Shown in pieces: positions 33,840 through 41,995 of a stretch of 64,000 bases of DNA. A model generated the notes under the pieces. That model searched no databases, had not been told where the DNA came from, and was given only the letters and a program-made list of their open reading frames with translations. The position numbers and the translations under genes were made by a program. Within the stretch, counting starts at the first letter, position 1; each line of letters begins with the position of its first letter. The stretch is taken from assembly GCF_900177375.1 (NCBI RefSeq), contig NZ_FWZU01000001.1:310001-374000 (forward strand), in the 5' to 3' direction. The DNA is from Desulfovibrio gilichinskyi (GTDB taxonomy: Bacteria > Desulfobacterota > Desulfovibrionia > Desulfovibrionales > Desulfovibrionaceae).

Positions 33840-34490
33840 ATGAAATTCTCCGGTATTAATCTTCTTGATGAATTGAAGCGGATAGAACTTGCAGATCTTC
33901 GAGATGTGTTCAATTCACGCCAAGTTAAGAAAGGTGCGATTGTTTTCAGTCCTGATCAGGAAGAGGATTTAGTTTTTATTGTTGAAAGCGGAAAGGTGCG
34001 GATTTATCTTGGATATGAGGATAAAGAATTTACACTTGGTATTTTACAACCTGGTGATCTGTATTCAACTCATGCAGGATGTTTTGTGCAGGCACTTGAA
34101 GACGGCTCACTTTTGACAACTGATGTCCAGTCTGTGAAGCGTTGTATGACCGAAGTCCCTTTGTTTAATAGGACAATGGTTCGTGTACTTGGGAAAATTC
34201 TTCAGAATTCATTTTCAGTTATCGGAGGGCTTGCTTTTAAAGATATTTATGCCCGTTTGAGTGGATACCTTTATAAAGAAGCACATAGCGCAGGTGTTCC
34301 TGTTGATGGCGGAATTGAGCTGGAGCTTGATTTAACAATTGAACAACTTTCTCAAATTCTCGGTGCCACCCGTCAAACTGTCTCAACCTTGCTTAACAAC
34401 ATGGTTCGCGAAGGTCTCGTTGTAAAACGCGGACGCTCAAAATGGTTTATTCCAGATTTAAAATCTCTTGAAAATGTTGTTAATTCATAG
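33840..34490 (+). CDS. cooA: CooA-like CO-sensing transcriptional regulator (CRP/FNR family)
   Basis: A 216-residue CRP/FNR regulator. The effector domain (about 1-115) has the block LGILQPGDLYSTHAGC, which aligns with the haem-binding loop of Rhodospirillum rubrum CooA. His78 matches the proximal haem ligand His77; Ser76 stands where R. rubrum has Cys75, as in some other CooA proteins. A long C-helix (about 120-140) leads to a winged helix-turn-helix (LTIEQLSQILGATRQTVSTL, about 166-185). CooA binds CO at haem and then DNA to switch on CO oxidation genes. It precedes cooS, separated by a matching operator. The Pro2 ligand of R. rubrum CooA is absent here (Met-Lys-Phe). Confidence 0.88.
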   Translation: MKFSGINLLDELKRIELADLRDVFNSRQVKKGAIVFSPDQEEDLVFIVESGKVRIYLGYEDKEFTLGILQPGDLYSTHAGCFVQALEDGSLLTTDVQSVKRCMTEVPLFNRTMVRVLGKILQNSFSVIGGLAFKDIYARLSGYLYKEAHSAGVPVDGGIELELDLTIEQLSQILGATRQTVSTLLNNMVREGLVVKRGRSKWFIPDLKSLENVVNS

Positions 34491-34556
34491 CGTTATGAGT
34501 GTATACTTTCTTAGCTGATTGTTAATTGTTAACTTATATATGTATTTTATACCTGT

Positions 34557-34576
34557 TTTGTCGGATATCCGACAAA
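34557..34576 (+). promoter_or_regulatory. CooA binding site upstream of cooS
   Basis: TTTGTCGGATATCCGACAAA is a perfect 20-bp palindrome. Its core TGTCG-N6-CGACA fits the half-sites recognised by CooA in R. rubrum. It lies between cooA and cooS, and its centre (34566.5) is about 41.5 bases before the start site predicted from the -10 at 34596, the class II activator position. The binding is inferred; the palindrome is seen. Confidence 0.85.
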
Positions 34577-34595
34577 CAAATAATTATGAATTGTT

Positions 34596-34601
34596 TATCT
34601 T
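34596..34601 (+). promoter_or_regulatory. Predicted -10 element of the cooS promoter
   Basis: TATCTT lies 19 bases after the CooA palindrome. No -35 hexamer is seen, because the palindrome occupies that place, as expected for an activator-dependent promoter. A start near 34608 would give a leader of about 74 bases. Confidence 0.55.
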
Positions 34602-34681
34602 GTAGTTGAGGTCCTGAATACAGGGGTGTTTTCAAGGCAAGCAGTTCATTTTTGTTCGTTTAAAACAGGGAGAGTACTAGT

Positions 34682-36559
34682 ATGGCAAAGCAACCGCTTC
34701 CGGTAGAAGAGTTGTCGATTTGGGATGATGCGCAGGCTATGATAACCAAGGCGAGGGCTGAGGGGATAGAGACTGTTCACGAAAGGCTTCAGCAACAAAC
34801 TCCCCATTGTAAATTTTGTGAACTTGGGGTCAGCTGCCGTAACTGCACTATGGGGCCGTGTAAAATTACTCCCAAAGCTCCTCGTGGAGTTTGCGGGGCG
34901 GATGCAGATGTTATTGTTGCCAGAAATTTCGGGCGGTTTATTGCAGGTGGCTCCGCAGGACATTCTGACCATGGGCGAGACTTGATTGAAGTTCTTGAAG
35001 CTGTTGTAGAGGGTGAAACTACTGACTATAAGATCACTGACGAGCCTAAGCTCAGGCGAATAGCCGAAGAAGTCGGAATCGCTGTTACAGAGCGTGATAT
35101 CAAAGACGTTGCTACTGATCTTTTGGAAGTCTTTTTCGGTGACTTCGGAAGTCGCAAAAAAGAAATATCATTTCTCTCACGCGTTCCTCAAAAACGTAAA
35201 GATATCTGGAATAAGCTTGGTATGACTCCTCGCGGTGTCGACCGAGAAATTGCAGAAATGATGCATCGCACCCATATGGGATGTGACAATGATGCTCCGA
35301 ATACGATGATTCATGCGGCAAGGACATCTCTTTCTGACGGTTGGGGCGGTTCTATGATCGGAACCGAGCTTTCAGATGTTATTTTCGGAACGCCTTCACC
35401 TTCCATGTCTGAGGCCAATTTAGGCGTTATCAAAGAAGACAAAGTAAATATTCTTGTTCATGGACATAATCCGGTTGTTTCCGAAATGATCCTTGCCGCA
35501 GCCCGTGATCCAGAGATCATTGCTGAAGCAAAGGCTCTCGGTGCTAGCGGAATTAATGTTGCGGGACTTTGCTGTACTGGCAATGAATTGCTTATGCGTC
35601 AGGGAATTCCTATGGCAGGAAATCATCTGATGACTGAGCTGGCTATCATTACCGGAGCTGTTGAAGCAGTGGTTGTCGATTATCAGTGTATTATGCCGAG
35701 TCTTGTTCAGGTTTCCGGCTGTTATCACACCAGATTCATTGATACTGCGCAAAAAGCTAGATTCTCGGGAGCTATTCATTTTGATATTCATCCACACAAC
35801 GCACTTGAGCAAGCTCGCGAAATAGTACGGCTTGCAGTTAAAGCTTACGCTGAACGTGATGCCTCACGTGTTGATATTCCCTGTGAACCAGTAAAAATTA
35901 TGACAGGTTTTTCAAACGAAGCAGTAATTTCTGCACTCGGTGGAACTCTTGATCCACTGGTTCAAGCGATTATTGCCGGAGATGTACGCGGCGCAGTCGG
36001 GATTGTCGGCTGTAACAACCCAAAGTTCAAACAGGATTCTATGAATGTTGGTCTTGCTAAGGAGCTAATCAAGAAAGATATTCTTGTTCTGGTAACAGGG
36101 TGCGTAACAACTGCTGCAGGTAAAGCCGGACTTCTAGTGCCGGAAGCTATTGAAATGGCTGGTCCCGGTCTTAAAAAAGTTTGCGGCGCGCTTGGAATTC
36201 CTCCTGTGCTGCATTACGGTTCATGCGTTGATAACGCGCGCATCCTTCAGCTTTGTGCAGCACTTGCCAATGCTTTGAATGTAGATATCAGTGATCTTCC
36301 GGTCGGAGCTTCTTCTCCCGAGTGGTATTCTGAAAAAGCCGCAGCGATCGGTCTTTACGCTGTGGCCAGCGGCATTTATACTCATCTTGGACATCCACCG
36401 AATATTCTCGGTTCTGAAACAGTTACCAACCTTGCTGTTTCCGGCCTTCAAGATCTTGTCGGGGCTTCGTTTGTTATTGAACCTGATCCTGTTAAGGCTG
36501 CAGAGCTTTTTGATATACGTATCAAAGCTAAGCGCAAGGGACTTGGACTCAGCGAATAG
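34682..36559 (+). CDS. cooS: Ni-Fe carbon monoxide dehydrogenase catalytic subunit
   Basis: A 625-residue Ni-CODH that oxidises CO to CO2 with water and passes electrons on. The C-cluster ligands are all present: His in VHGHNP (about 260-262), Cys in GLCCTGN (297/298), DYQC (336), IVGC (444), VTGC (474) and HYGSC (515). The B-cluster cysteines lie in SCRNCTMGPC (52, 55, 60) and at GVC (71). The D-cluster uses Cys43 and Cys46 (HCKFC), the CX2C form of D. vulgaris, not the CX7C form of Carboxydothermus. GGGAG precedes the ATG. No cooF electron carrier is adjacent, so the acceptor ferredoxin is elsewhere. Confidence 0.97.
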   Translation: MAKQPLPVEELSIWDDAQAMITKARAEGIETVHERLQQQTPHCKFCELGVSCRNCTMGPCKITPKAPRGVCGADADVIVARNFGRFIAGGSAGHSDHGRDLIEVLEAVVEGETTDYKITDEPKLRRIAEEVGIAVTERDIKDVATDLLEVFFGDFGSRKKEISFLSRVPQKRKDIWNKLGMTPRGVDREIAEMMHRTHMGCDNDAPNTMIHAARTSLSDGWGGSMIGTELSDVIFGTPSPSMSEANLGVIKEDKVNILVHGHNPVVSEMILAAARDPEIIAEAKALGASGINVAGLCCTGNELLMRQGIPMAGNHLMTELAIITGAVEAVVVDYQCIMPSLVQVSGCYHTRFIDTAQKARFSGAIHFDIHPHNALEQAREIVRLAVKAYAERDASRVDIPCEPVKIMTGFSNEAVISALGGTLDPLVQAIIAGDVRGAVGIVGCNNPKFKQDSMNVGLAKELIKKDILVLVTGCVTTAAGKAGLLVPEAIEMAGPGLKKVCGALGIPPVLHYGSCVDNARILQLCAALANALNVDISDLPVGASSPEWYSEKAAAIGLYAVASGIYTHLGHPPNILGSETVTNLAVSGLQDLVGASFVIEPDPVKAAELFDIRIKAKRKGLGLSE

Positions 36560-36577
36560 AAATCGACGGAGTATGGT

Positions 36578-37354
36578 ATGAAACTGGCATTTGCAGGAAA
36601 AGGCGGAGTGGGGAAGACTTCGGTTACAGCATGGATGGCGGATTGGCTGGCCAGACAAGGTCATAATGTCTGGATGATTGACGCGGATACTGCTTTGTCA
36701 CTGGGGCAGGCATCAGGGCTTGATCCTGATTCTTTGCCACAGCCTATAATCAGCAGAAAAGACCTCGTGCATGATCGTATTCATGAAGGAGGTTTTCTGA
36801 ACCTTAATCCTGATGTAGGCGATTTGCCGGATGAACTTGCTGTCGATGTTCCGCTGACATCTACACCTTTGCCCGGTATAACGCCCGGACGTAAGCGAAT
36901 GCTTATTATGGGAGGACTTACCAATGCAGGCGGAGGATGTGCGTGTGATGCTAATGCCTTACTCAAGGCTCTTCTGGCACATGTTGTGATGGACAGTCAG
37001 GATTGCGTCCTTGTTGATCTGGAAGCAGGAGTCGAGCATTTGGGCAGAGGGACAGTAATGCATGTTGACGGCCTTGTTATTGTGTCTGAGCCGAGTATGC
37101 GCAGTTTTCAGACGGCATCTGATGTAGCACGCATGGGAAAGGAATTGGGACTGGATAATCAGGTTATGGTTGTAAATCGCTTTACGGGCGGAAATCCTCC
37201 AGACCTTCCGCATCTTCCCAAATGGTATATAACAATTCCACCTTTGCAAGGGCTTATTGAACGGCAAATGACGGACGGTAATGTGTTAAATCTTCCTGAG
37301 TCAGGTGAGATTGATGGAATTCTTGAGCAGGTTGTGAAACAACTGGGACTTTAG
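36578..37354 (+). CDS. cooC: CODH nickel-insertion ATPase CooC
   Basis: A 258-residue MinD-type ATPase that loads nickel into the C-cluster of CooS. The deviant Walker A is GKGGVGKTSVTAW with the signature Lys. The CXC pair at Cys121 and Cys123 (GGGCACDANALLK) is the dimer-interface metal site known in CooC. VDLEAGVEHLGRGTVMHVDG and IVSEPSMRSFQTA complete the family pattern. It starts 19 bases after cooS, in the same operon, and is closed by a terminator. Confidence 0.95.
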   Translation: MKLAFAGKGGVGKTSVTAWMADWLARQGHNVWMIDADTALSLGQASGLDPDSLPQPIISRKDLVHDRIHEGGFLNLNPDVGDLPDELAVDVPLTSTPLPGITPGRKRMLIMGGLTNAGGGCACDANALLKALLAHVVMDSQDCVLVDLEAGVEHLGRGTVMHVDGLVIVSEPSMRSFQTASDVARMGKELGLDNQVMVVNRFTGGNPPDLPHLPKWYITIPPLQGLIERQMTDGNVLNLPESGEIDGILEQVVKQLGL

Positions 37355-37390
37355 AAAAAATAATCCCGGATAAATTAATTCGTTATACTG

Positions 37391-37441
37391 CGACCTTCCG
37401 AAATATTGAGATAAATCAATTTTTTGGAAGGTCGTTTTTTT
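37391..37441 (+). terminator. Terminator of the cooS-cooC operon
   Basis: CGACCTTCCGAAA pairs with TTTTTGGAAGGTCG around a 17-nt loop, followed by seven T. The T run reaches the stop codon of the convergent ydcF-like gene. Confidence 0.85.
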
Positions 37442-38090
37442 AATTCTGCGTAGAACTTCTGAAAGCTCCACCTAAATAATAAAAAACATTTTTAGTTGCT
37501 TCTAAAATTATATATGGAGCTGTGTGAAAGTTGGTCCACCATTTTTTTAGAACAGGCTCATAAGGATCTCCGACAACAATAAAGTCTTTGTCTGGAAGCG
37601 CATCACGAAATATTTTGCCTGCACGTCCTGTATGAAGCGGAGATGTAACAAGAATAATTTTTTTTATATCAGTGGGTAACTTGTGTTCAGTGAGTTCTTT
37701 TTTTAGCTGTTCGGCTTCATCAATCGTGCTCATATTCTTGCCGCCGAAGTATTTAATGTTGCTTTCCGGCACGCCCTTTTTAAGTAAAATTTCCCGATAA
37801 ATTTCCCACTGAAGCTTGCGGGGTATCCCTAAACGGCGGATAGCTTTTACTTCGTCATATGCGACAGGTTTACTGACTAAAACTAAAGGGGCGTAACCTT
37901 CGTTATAAAGGTCTGCTGCATAAATTGGGCGGAAATACTGTCCGCCCAAAACAACTATTGCATCAGCTTTTTCCAGATTATCAACTCGGTGTAAAATTTC
38001 CGGTGCATAGAAAAAAAGAACTGCTGAAGCCATAATCCCTAAAAAGGTGATTGCCCCAAGCAGAGTAAGCAAGTTGCGTATCAGCTTCAA
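37440..38090 (-). CDS. YdcF/ElyC/SanA-family protein (DUF218)
   Basis: A 216-residue protein with one N-terminal membrane helix (LLTLLGAITFLGIMASAVLF, about 6-25) and a DUF218 domain facing the periplasm. The domain begins with ADAIVVLGGQYFRPIYAADL and contains IILVTSPLHTGRAGKIFRDA. In E. coli, relatives SanA and ElyC affect envelope integrity and peptidoglycan precursor handling, but the chemistry is not settled. It is transcribed alone, convergent with cooC and downstream of tgt. Confidence 0.88.
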   Translation of the reverse strand: MKLIRNLLTLLGAITFLGIMASAVLFFYAPEILHRVDNLEKADAIVVLGGQYFRPIYAADLYNEGYAPLVLVSKPVAYDEVKAIRRLGIPRKLQWEIYREILLKKGVPESNIKYFGGKNMSTIDEAEQLKKELTEHKLPTDIKKIILVTSPLHTGRAGKIFRDALPDKDFIVVGDPYEPVLKKWWTNFHTAPYIILEATKNVFYYLGGAFRSSTQN

Positions 38091-38175
38091 AATACAAACC
38101 TTTGCGTAAAAGTTTAATCACTCCCAGCTAATAACCAGACACCAATAACCAACCCAACTAAAAAGTTTTAGGATT

Positions 38176-38215
38176 CTTAACCCCTTTTACTAAAAGGGGT
38201 TAAGCCGCCGGAGGC
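38176..38215 (-). repeat. Hairpin with CCGCCGGAGGC flank, likely dispersed Desulfovibrio repeat
   Basis: CTTAACCCCTTTT and AAAAGGGGTTAAG form a perfect 13-bp stem with loop ACT. On the - strand it is preceded by GCCTCCGGCGG and followed by AATCCTAAAACTTTTT. I recall similar GCCTCCGGCGGC-hairpin-AATCC units between genes of many Desulfovibrio genomes. It lies behind tgt and may serve as its terminator. Confidence 0.6.
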
Positions 38216-38230
38216 ATATTTTTTATACTC

Positions 38231-39364
38231 TTATTCCACAGGAGCGTATACTGCCTCGTATTTTTTACGCAGGTTGGCAAAAGTACCGTTTTTAATAGCT
38301 TCGCGTGCCTGCTCTGTAAGATTTAAGAAAAATCTCAGGTTGTGAATTGAGTTAAGCTGAGCGGAAAGCAGTTCCTTTGATGTGTATATATGGCGCAGAT
38401 ATGCTTTGCTGAAAGTTCTGCATGTGTAGCAATCACAATTAGGATCAAGCGGAGTATCATCTTCGCGGTACTGGGCGCGCTTGATGTTGACTTTGCCCTG
38501 ACTGGTGTAAAGGGTTCCGTTGCGTGCATTTCTTGTAGGCAATACGCAGTCGAACATATCAACTCCGTTGGCAATTCCTTCAAGAATATCAAGCGGAGTT
38601 CCCACGCCCATCAGGTATCTAGGCTTATCCTGCGGAAGTTTAGGTGCGATGTGCCTGAGAATATCATACATGTCAGGAATAGGTTCGCCGACGCTTAAAC
38701 CGCCGATTGCATATCCTTCGAATGGAATTTCCGCGAGCTGTTCGAGGCTTTTTTCGCGCAGATCTTTGTGAAATCCGCCCTGCACAATTCCGAACATCAG
38801 CTGATCTCCAGACCCTACAGGGTAAGCGTCACGGCACCGCTTAGCCCAGCGGGTTGTCATTTCAAGTGAGCGGTCGGTATATTCACGGTCATTTCCGTAA
38901 CCTACGCATTCGTCAAGAACCATCATAATATCTGAACCGATATTATTTTGGATGGAAATAACTTTTTCAGGCGAAAAGAAATGCTTTGATCCGTCTAAGT
39001 ACGAACGGAATTCGACTCCTTGTTCGGATATTTTACGGATTGATTCAAGGCTGAAAACCTGAAAACCTCCGCTGTCTGTAAGAATGGGGCGATCCCAGTT
39101 TGCAAATTTATGCAGGCCGCCTCTGCGGGCAATGAGTTCGTCACCCGGTCTGAGGTAAAGATGATAAGTATTACCTAAAATAATTTGTGATTTAATTTCT
39201 TTTAAATCACGTGGCGATACACCTTTTACGGTTCCCTGTGTTCCAACCGGCATGTAAACCGGAGTTTCAATATCCCCGTGCGCGGTGGTAAGTGTTCCGA
39301 GGCGGGCGTTGCCGTCGGTTGCATGAATTTTAAAAGTTCCGGGCTTTTTAGTGTTTTCAGTCAT
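38231..39364 (-). CDS. tgt: tRNA-guanine transglycosylase (queuine/preQ1)
   Basis: A 377-residue Tgt, which exchanges the wobble guanine of GUN-anticodon tRNAs (including the Asn tRNAs of this window) for preQ1. The catalytic Asp blocks are [12 protein letters not shown] (about 90) and [18 protein letters not shown] (about 260). The zinc site is [18 protein letters not shown] with a further His. The start is set at 39364: its ATG overlaps the nth stop (TAATG), which gives the usual N-terminus ([18 protein letters not shown]). A longer frame adds ten residues inside nth. Confidence 0.95.
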   Translation of the reverse strand: MTENTKKPGTFKIHATDGNARLGTLTTAHGDIETPVYMPVGTQGTVKGVSPRDLKEIKSQIILGNTYHLYLRPGDELIARRGGLHKFANWDRPILTDSGGFQVFSLESIRKISEQGVEFRSYLDGSKHFFSPEKVISIQNNIGSDIMMVLDECVGYGNDREYTDRSLEMTTRWAKRCRDAYPVGSGDQLMFGIVQGGFHKDLREKSLEQLAEIPFEGYAIGGLSVGEPIPDMYDILRHIAPKLPQDKPRYLMGVGTPLDILEGIANGVDMFDCVLPTRNARNGTLYTSQGKVNIKRAQYREDDTPLDPNCDCYTCRTFSKAYLRHIYTSKELLSAQLNSIHNLRFFLNLTEQAREAIKNGTFANLRKKYEAVYAPVE

Positions 39365-40050
39365 TATTTTTTCTCTATTCCGTTTTTTGGGCATATATCG
39401 TTTAGTGGGCAGATATCACATTTAGGGCTTCTGGCTGGGCATATATCGCGCCCGAACAGTACCAGCAGATGATTAGCAATTCCCCAGTTTTCTCTTTTGA
39501 ATAAAGGCATCAGATCTTTTTCTATCACAATAGGGTTCGTGCTTACTGTAAATCCCATTCTAAATGAGAGGCGTTTCACATGAGTATCAACAGCTACGCC
39601 TTCGTGCACGTCCATTGCGTTTGAGAGCACTATGTTAGCAGTTTTACGGGCCACCCCGGGAAGGGTTGTCATTTCCTTCATGGTGCGCGGCAGTTCACCG
39701 TCAAATTCTTCCATCAAAAGGGTTGCGGCAGCCTTTAGATTTTTGGCTTTATTTCTGAATAATCCTGTTGAGCGGATTACTTCTTCAATATCGTTAACAT
39801 CCGCTTTGCAAAGTTCTGCCGGCCCTGGCCATTTGGCAAACAGCGCCGGAGTTACTTTGTTGACCCTGACATCGGTACATTGCGCGGCAAGAACGGTCGA
39901 AACTAAGAGTTCCCATGCGTTTTTCCAATCAAGTTCCGGTTTTGGGTCAGGATATCGCTTAAGCAGGCGTGAATATATTTCTTCCGCTCTTTTGGCGACA
40001 TCTTTTTTCGGTGAATTATACTTTATATTCATATCGGGACGAGCTACCAT
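39364..40050 (-). CDS. nth: Endonuclease III
   Basis: A DNA glycosylase/AP lyase for oxidised pyrimidines. The helix-hairpin-helix and catalytic Lys are in [13 protein letters not shown], and the catalytic Asp in [11 protein letters not shown]. The C-terminal [4Fe-4S] ligands are in [17 protein letters not shown] (CX6CX2CX5C). The start is uncertain. ATG at 40050 is given, ATG at 40032 would also fit the family length, and a TTG at 40089 seems too long. None has a good ribosome binding site. It is coupled to tgt. Confidence 0.93.
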   Translation of the reverse strand: MVARPDMNIKYNSPKKDVAKRAEEIYSRLLKRYPDPKPELDWKNAWELLVSTVLAAQCTDVRVNKVTPALFAKWPGPAELCKADVNDIEEVIRSTGLFRNKAKNLKAAATLLMEEFDGELPRTMKEMTTLPGVARKTANIVLSNAMDVHEGVAVDTHVKRLSFRMGFTVSTNPIVIEKDLMPLFKRENWGIANHLLVLFGRDICPARSPKCDICPLNDICPKNGIEKK

Positions 40051-40158
40051 TTCTTTGTATAACTTACAATCATCATAGGGGGTATGCAAAAGTTATAATA
40101 GTTGCAGGGTATGGTAAATCATGTATTATTAAATCATAAAATTGTAGGAGGAGAAAAT

Positions 40159-40446
40159 ATGAAATTGTTAGTAAGTTTACTTGTCGCAGGGACTTTTTTG
40201 GTATCCGGAGCTTTGATGGCTTCAGCTCAGTCTAATGACGGTTCCGGTTTGACTGTTACAAAGTGTTCATCATGTCATACTCTCAAAAGAGTATGCCGTT
40301 CTCTCGGTAAGAAGGATCTTGCTGCGTGGCAGAAAACGAATGAAAGAATGGTTAAAAAAGGAATGACCGTAACTGATGCACAGTTAGCTACTATCAACCA
40401 ATATTTGGTAGATGCAAAACCTGGAAATGATGTTCTGTGTCAGTAG
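40159..40446 (+). CDS. Small mono-haem c-type cytochrome
   Basis: A 95-residue protein with a cleavable signal peptide (KLLVSLLVAGTFLVSGALMASA) and one haem motif, CSSCH, at about residue 36. It has no membrane anchor, so it should be a soluble periplasmic electron carrier or haem protein. Two further Cys (VCRSLG and the penultimate Cys) could form a disulfide. It is not the multi-haem cytochrome c3 type usual in this group. AGGAGGAG precedes the ATG at 40159; a longer frame from 40102 would bury the signal peptide. cutA follows nine bases later. Confidence 0.82.
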   Translation: MKLLVSLLVAGTFLVSGALMASAQSNDGSGLTVTKCSSCHTLKRVCRSLGKKDLAAWQKTNERMVKKGMTVTDAQLATINQYLVDAKPGNDVLCQ

Positions 40447-40455
40447 GAAGAGTTC

Positions 40456-40794
40456 GTGGATGAGAACCTGCATATAACACTGATATATATTACCGCAAGT
40501 GACGCAGAGGAAGCTCGCAAAATAGGTTGCGAGCTTCTTACGCGTCACTTTGTCGCGTGTGTGAATGTTATTGATAAAATGGAATCTATGTATTGGTGGG
40601 AAGGTCGGCTTGAGAGTTCCACGGAAGCAATATTGCTTGTTAAAACAGTTCCGTCTCTTGTGGGCAAAGTAACTGAGACTGTTAAAAATATGCATAGTTA
40701 TGATTGTCCCTGCATTGTCGCTGTTGAATCAAAAGAAGGGAATTCAGAGTTCTTTGAATGGGTGGAAAGTCAGACAGCGCGAGCTGTTTATTGA
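40456..40794 (+). CDS. cutA: Divalent cation tolerance protein CutA
   Basis: A 112-residue CutA1-family protein, which forms very stable trimers. The marks are ITASDAEEARKIGCELLTRH, CVNVIDKMESMYWWEGRLES, and EAILLVKTVPSLVGKVTETV. It was linked to copper tolerance in E. coli, but its molecular role remains unclear. The start is a GTG with GGAAG upstream. It probably shares a transcript with the cytochrome gene. Confidence 0.93.
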   Translation: MDENLHITLIYITASDAEEARKIGCELLTRHFVACVNVIDKMESMYWWEGRLESSTEAILLVKTVPSLVGKVTETVKNMHSYDCPCIVAVESKEGNSEFFEWVESQTARAVY

Positions 40795-40970
40795 CTTTAT
40801 CGGATGAGAAAGCATAATGTCCGGCTTTGCATAACGTTTAAAGCGTGTTGCTTATATCACCTGATGCTTTTGGAACGGCTTGCCTGATAGATAAAGCCGA
40901 TTGTAAAAATATAGAACTCAGTTCTACTTATGAACTTATCCTCTTTTAAAACAGTTAAGGAGATTTATTA

Positions 40971-41903
40971 ATGCAGATTTTAGTTTCAGGATCCATGGCC
41001 TATGACAGAATTATGAGCTTTCCGGGTAGTTTTTCTGACCACATTATTCCAGATAAAATTCACATGCTGAATATAAGCCTGCTCGTAGACGGACTTGATG
41101 AAAGGTTTGGAGGAACAGCCGGGAACATCGCTTATGCATTGTCTCTGTTCAGTGAAAAGCCTTCGATCCTCGGAACTGTAGGTAAAGATTTTGATGCTTA
41201 TAACCAGTGGCTGACCAAACATGGTATTGCCCTTGACGGTCTTAAAGTCGTTGATTCTGATTTTACCGCAAGTGCTTATATTACTACAGATAAGTCCAAT
41301 AACCAGATCACATGGTTTAATCTTGGAGCCATGAAATTTTCCTGCGATTACGATTTTTCCTCTGTTGATCCTGAAAATACTCTGGCAATTGTTTCTCCCG
41401 GCAACCTTGATGATATGCAGAATTTTCCTGAAATATACAGACAAAAAGGTATTTCTTACATTTTTGATCCGGGCCAGAATATTCCTGCATTCAGCGGTGA
41501 ACAGCTACTCGGTATGATTAAAGGTTGTAAAATTCTTGTAGCCAATGACTATGAGCTTGAAATGATCATGAAATCTACCGGAAAAACCAGAGATGAGTTA
41601 ATGGGAATTTGTGATTCTATTATCGTTACTCTGGGTGAAAACGGCTGTCTTGTTGTTGAAAAAGACGGTGAAACTGCCGTGCCTGCTGCCAAAGCTAGCG
41701 TTGTTAAAGACCCCACCGGAGCCGGAGACGCTTTCAGAGCCGGACTTATTAAAGGTATTTCTCTTGGAAAAACTTTGGTTGAATCTGCTCATATCGGAGC
41801 TGTCAGTGCTGTTTATTGTGTTGAAAAGCTCGGTACTCAGGAACATTCTTATACGGAAGATGAATTCTGGGCCCGTTACAAATCCAGCTTCGGGGAATTA
41901 TAG
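40971..41903 (+). CDS. PfkB-family carbohydrate/nucleoside kinase
   Basis: A 310-residue ribokinase-fold kinase. The N-terminal Gly pair is in DERFGGTAGNIAYALSLFS (about 44-62), and the C-terminal signature with catalytic Asp is KDPTGAGDAFRAGLIKGI (about 247-264). The sequence is closer in feel to adenosine- or nucleoside-type members than to phosphofructokinase, but the substrate cannot be read. AAGGAG precedes the ATG. It opens a run of three kinase-fold genes on the + strand. Confidence 0.88.
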   Translation: MQILVSGSMAYDRIMSFPGSFSDHIIPDKIHMLNISLLVDGLDERFGGTAGNIAYALSLFSEKPSILGTVGKDFDAYNQWLTKHGIALDGLKVVDSDFTASAYITTDKSNNQITWFNLGAMKFSCDYDFSSVDPENTLAIVSPGNLDDMQNFPEIYRQKGISYIFDPGQNIPAFSGEQLLGMIKGCKILVANDYELEMIMKSTGKTRDELMGICDSIIVTLGENGCLVVEKDGETAVPAAKASVVKDPTGAGDAFRAGLIKGISLGKTLVESAHIGAVSAVYCVEKLGTQEHSYTEDEFWARYKSSFGEL

Positions 41904-41995
41904 CGCGAACGGATAACTTTTATTGCGAATAATCTGTCGGCTATCAACTTTCTGCGTCTGGCTTACTTAATTTCATTAAGTGGGAGGATTTTGAA

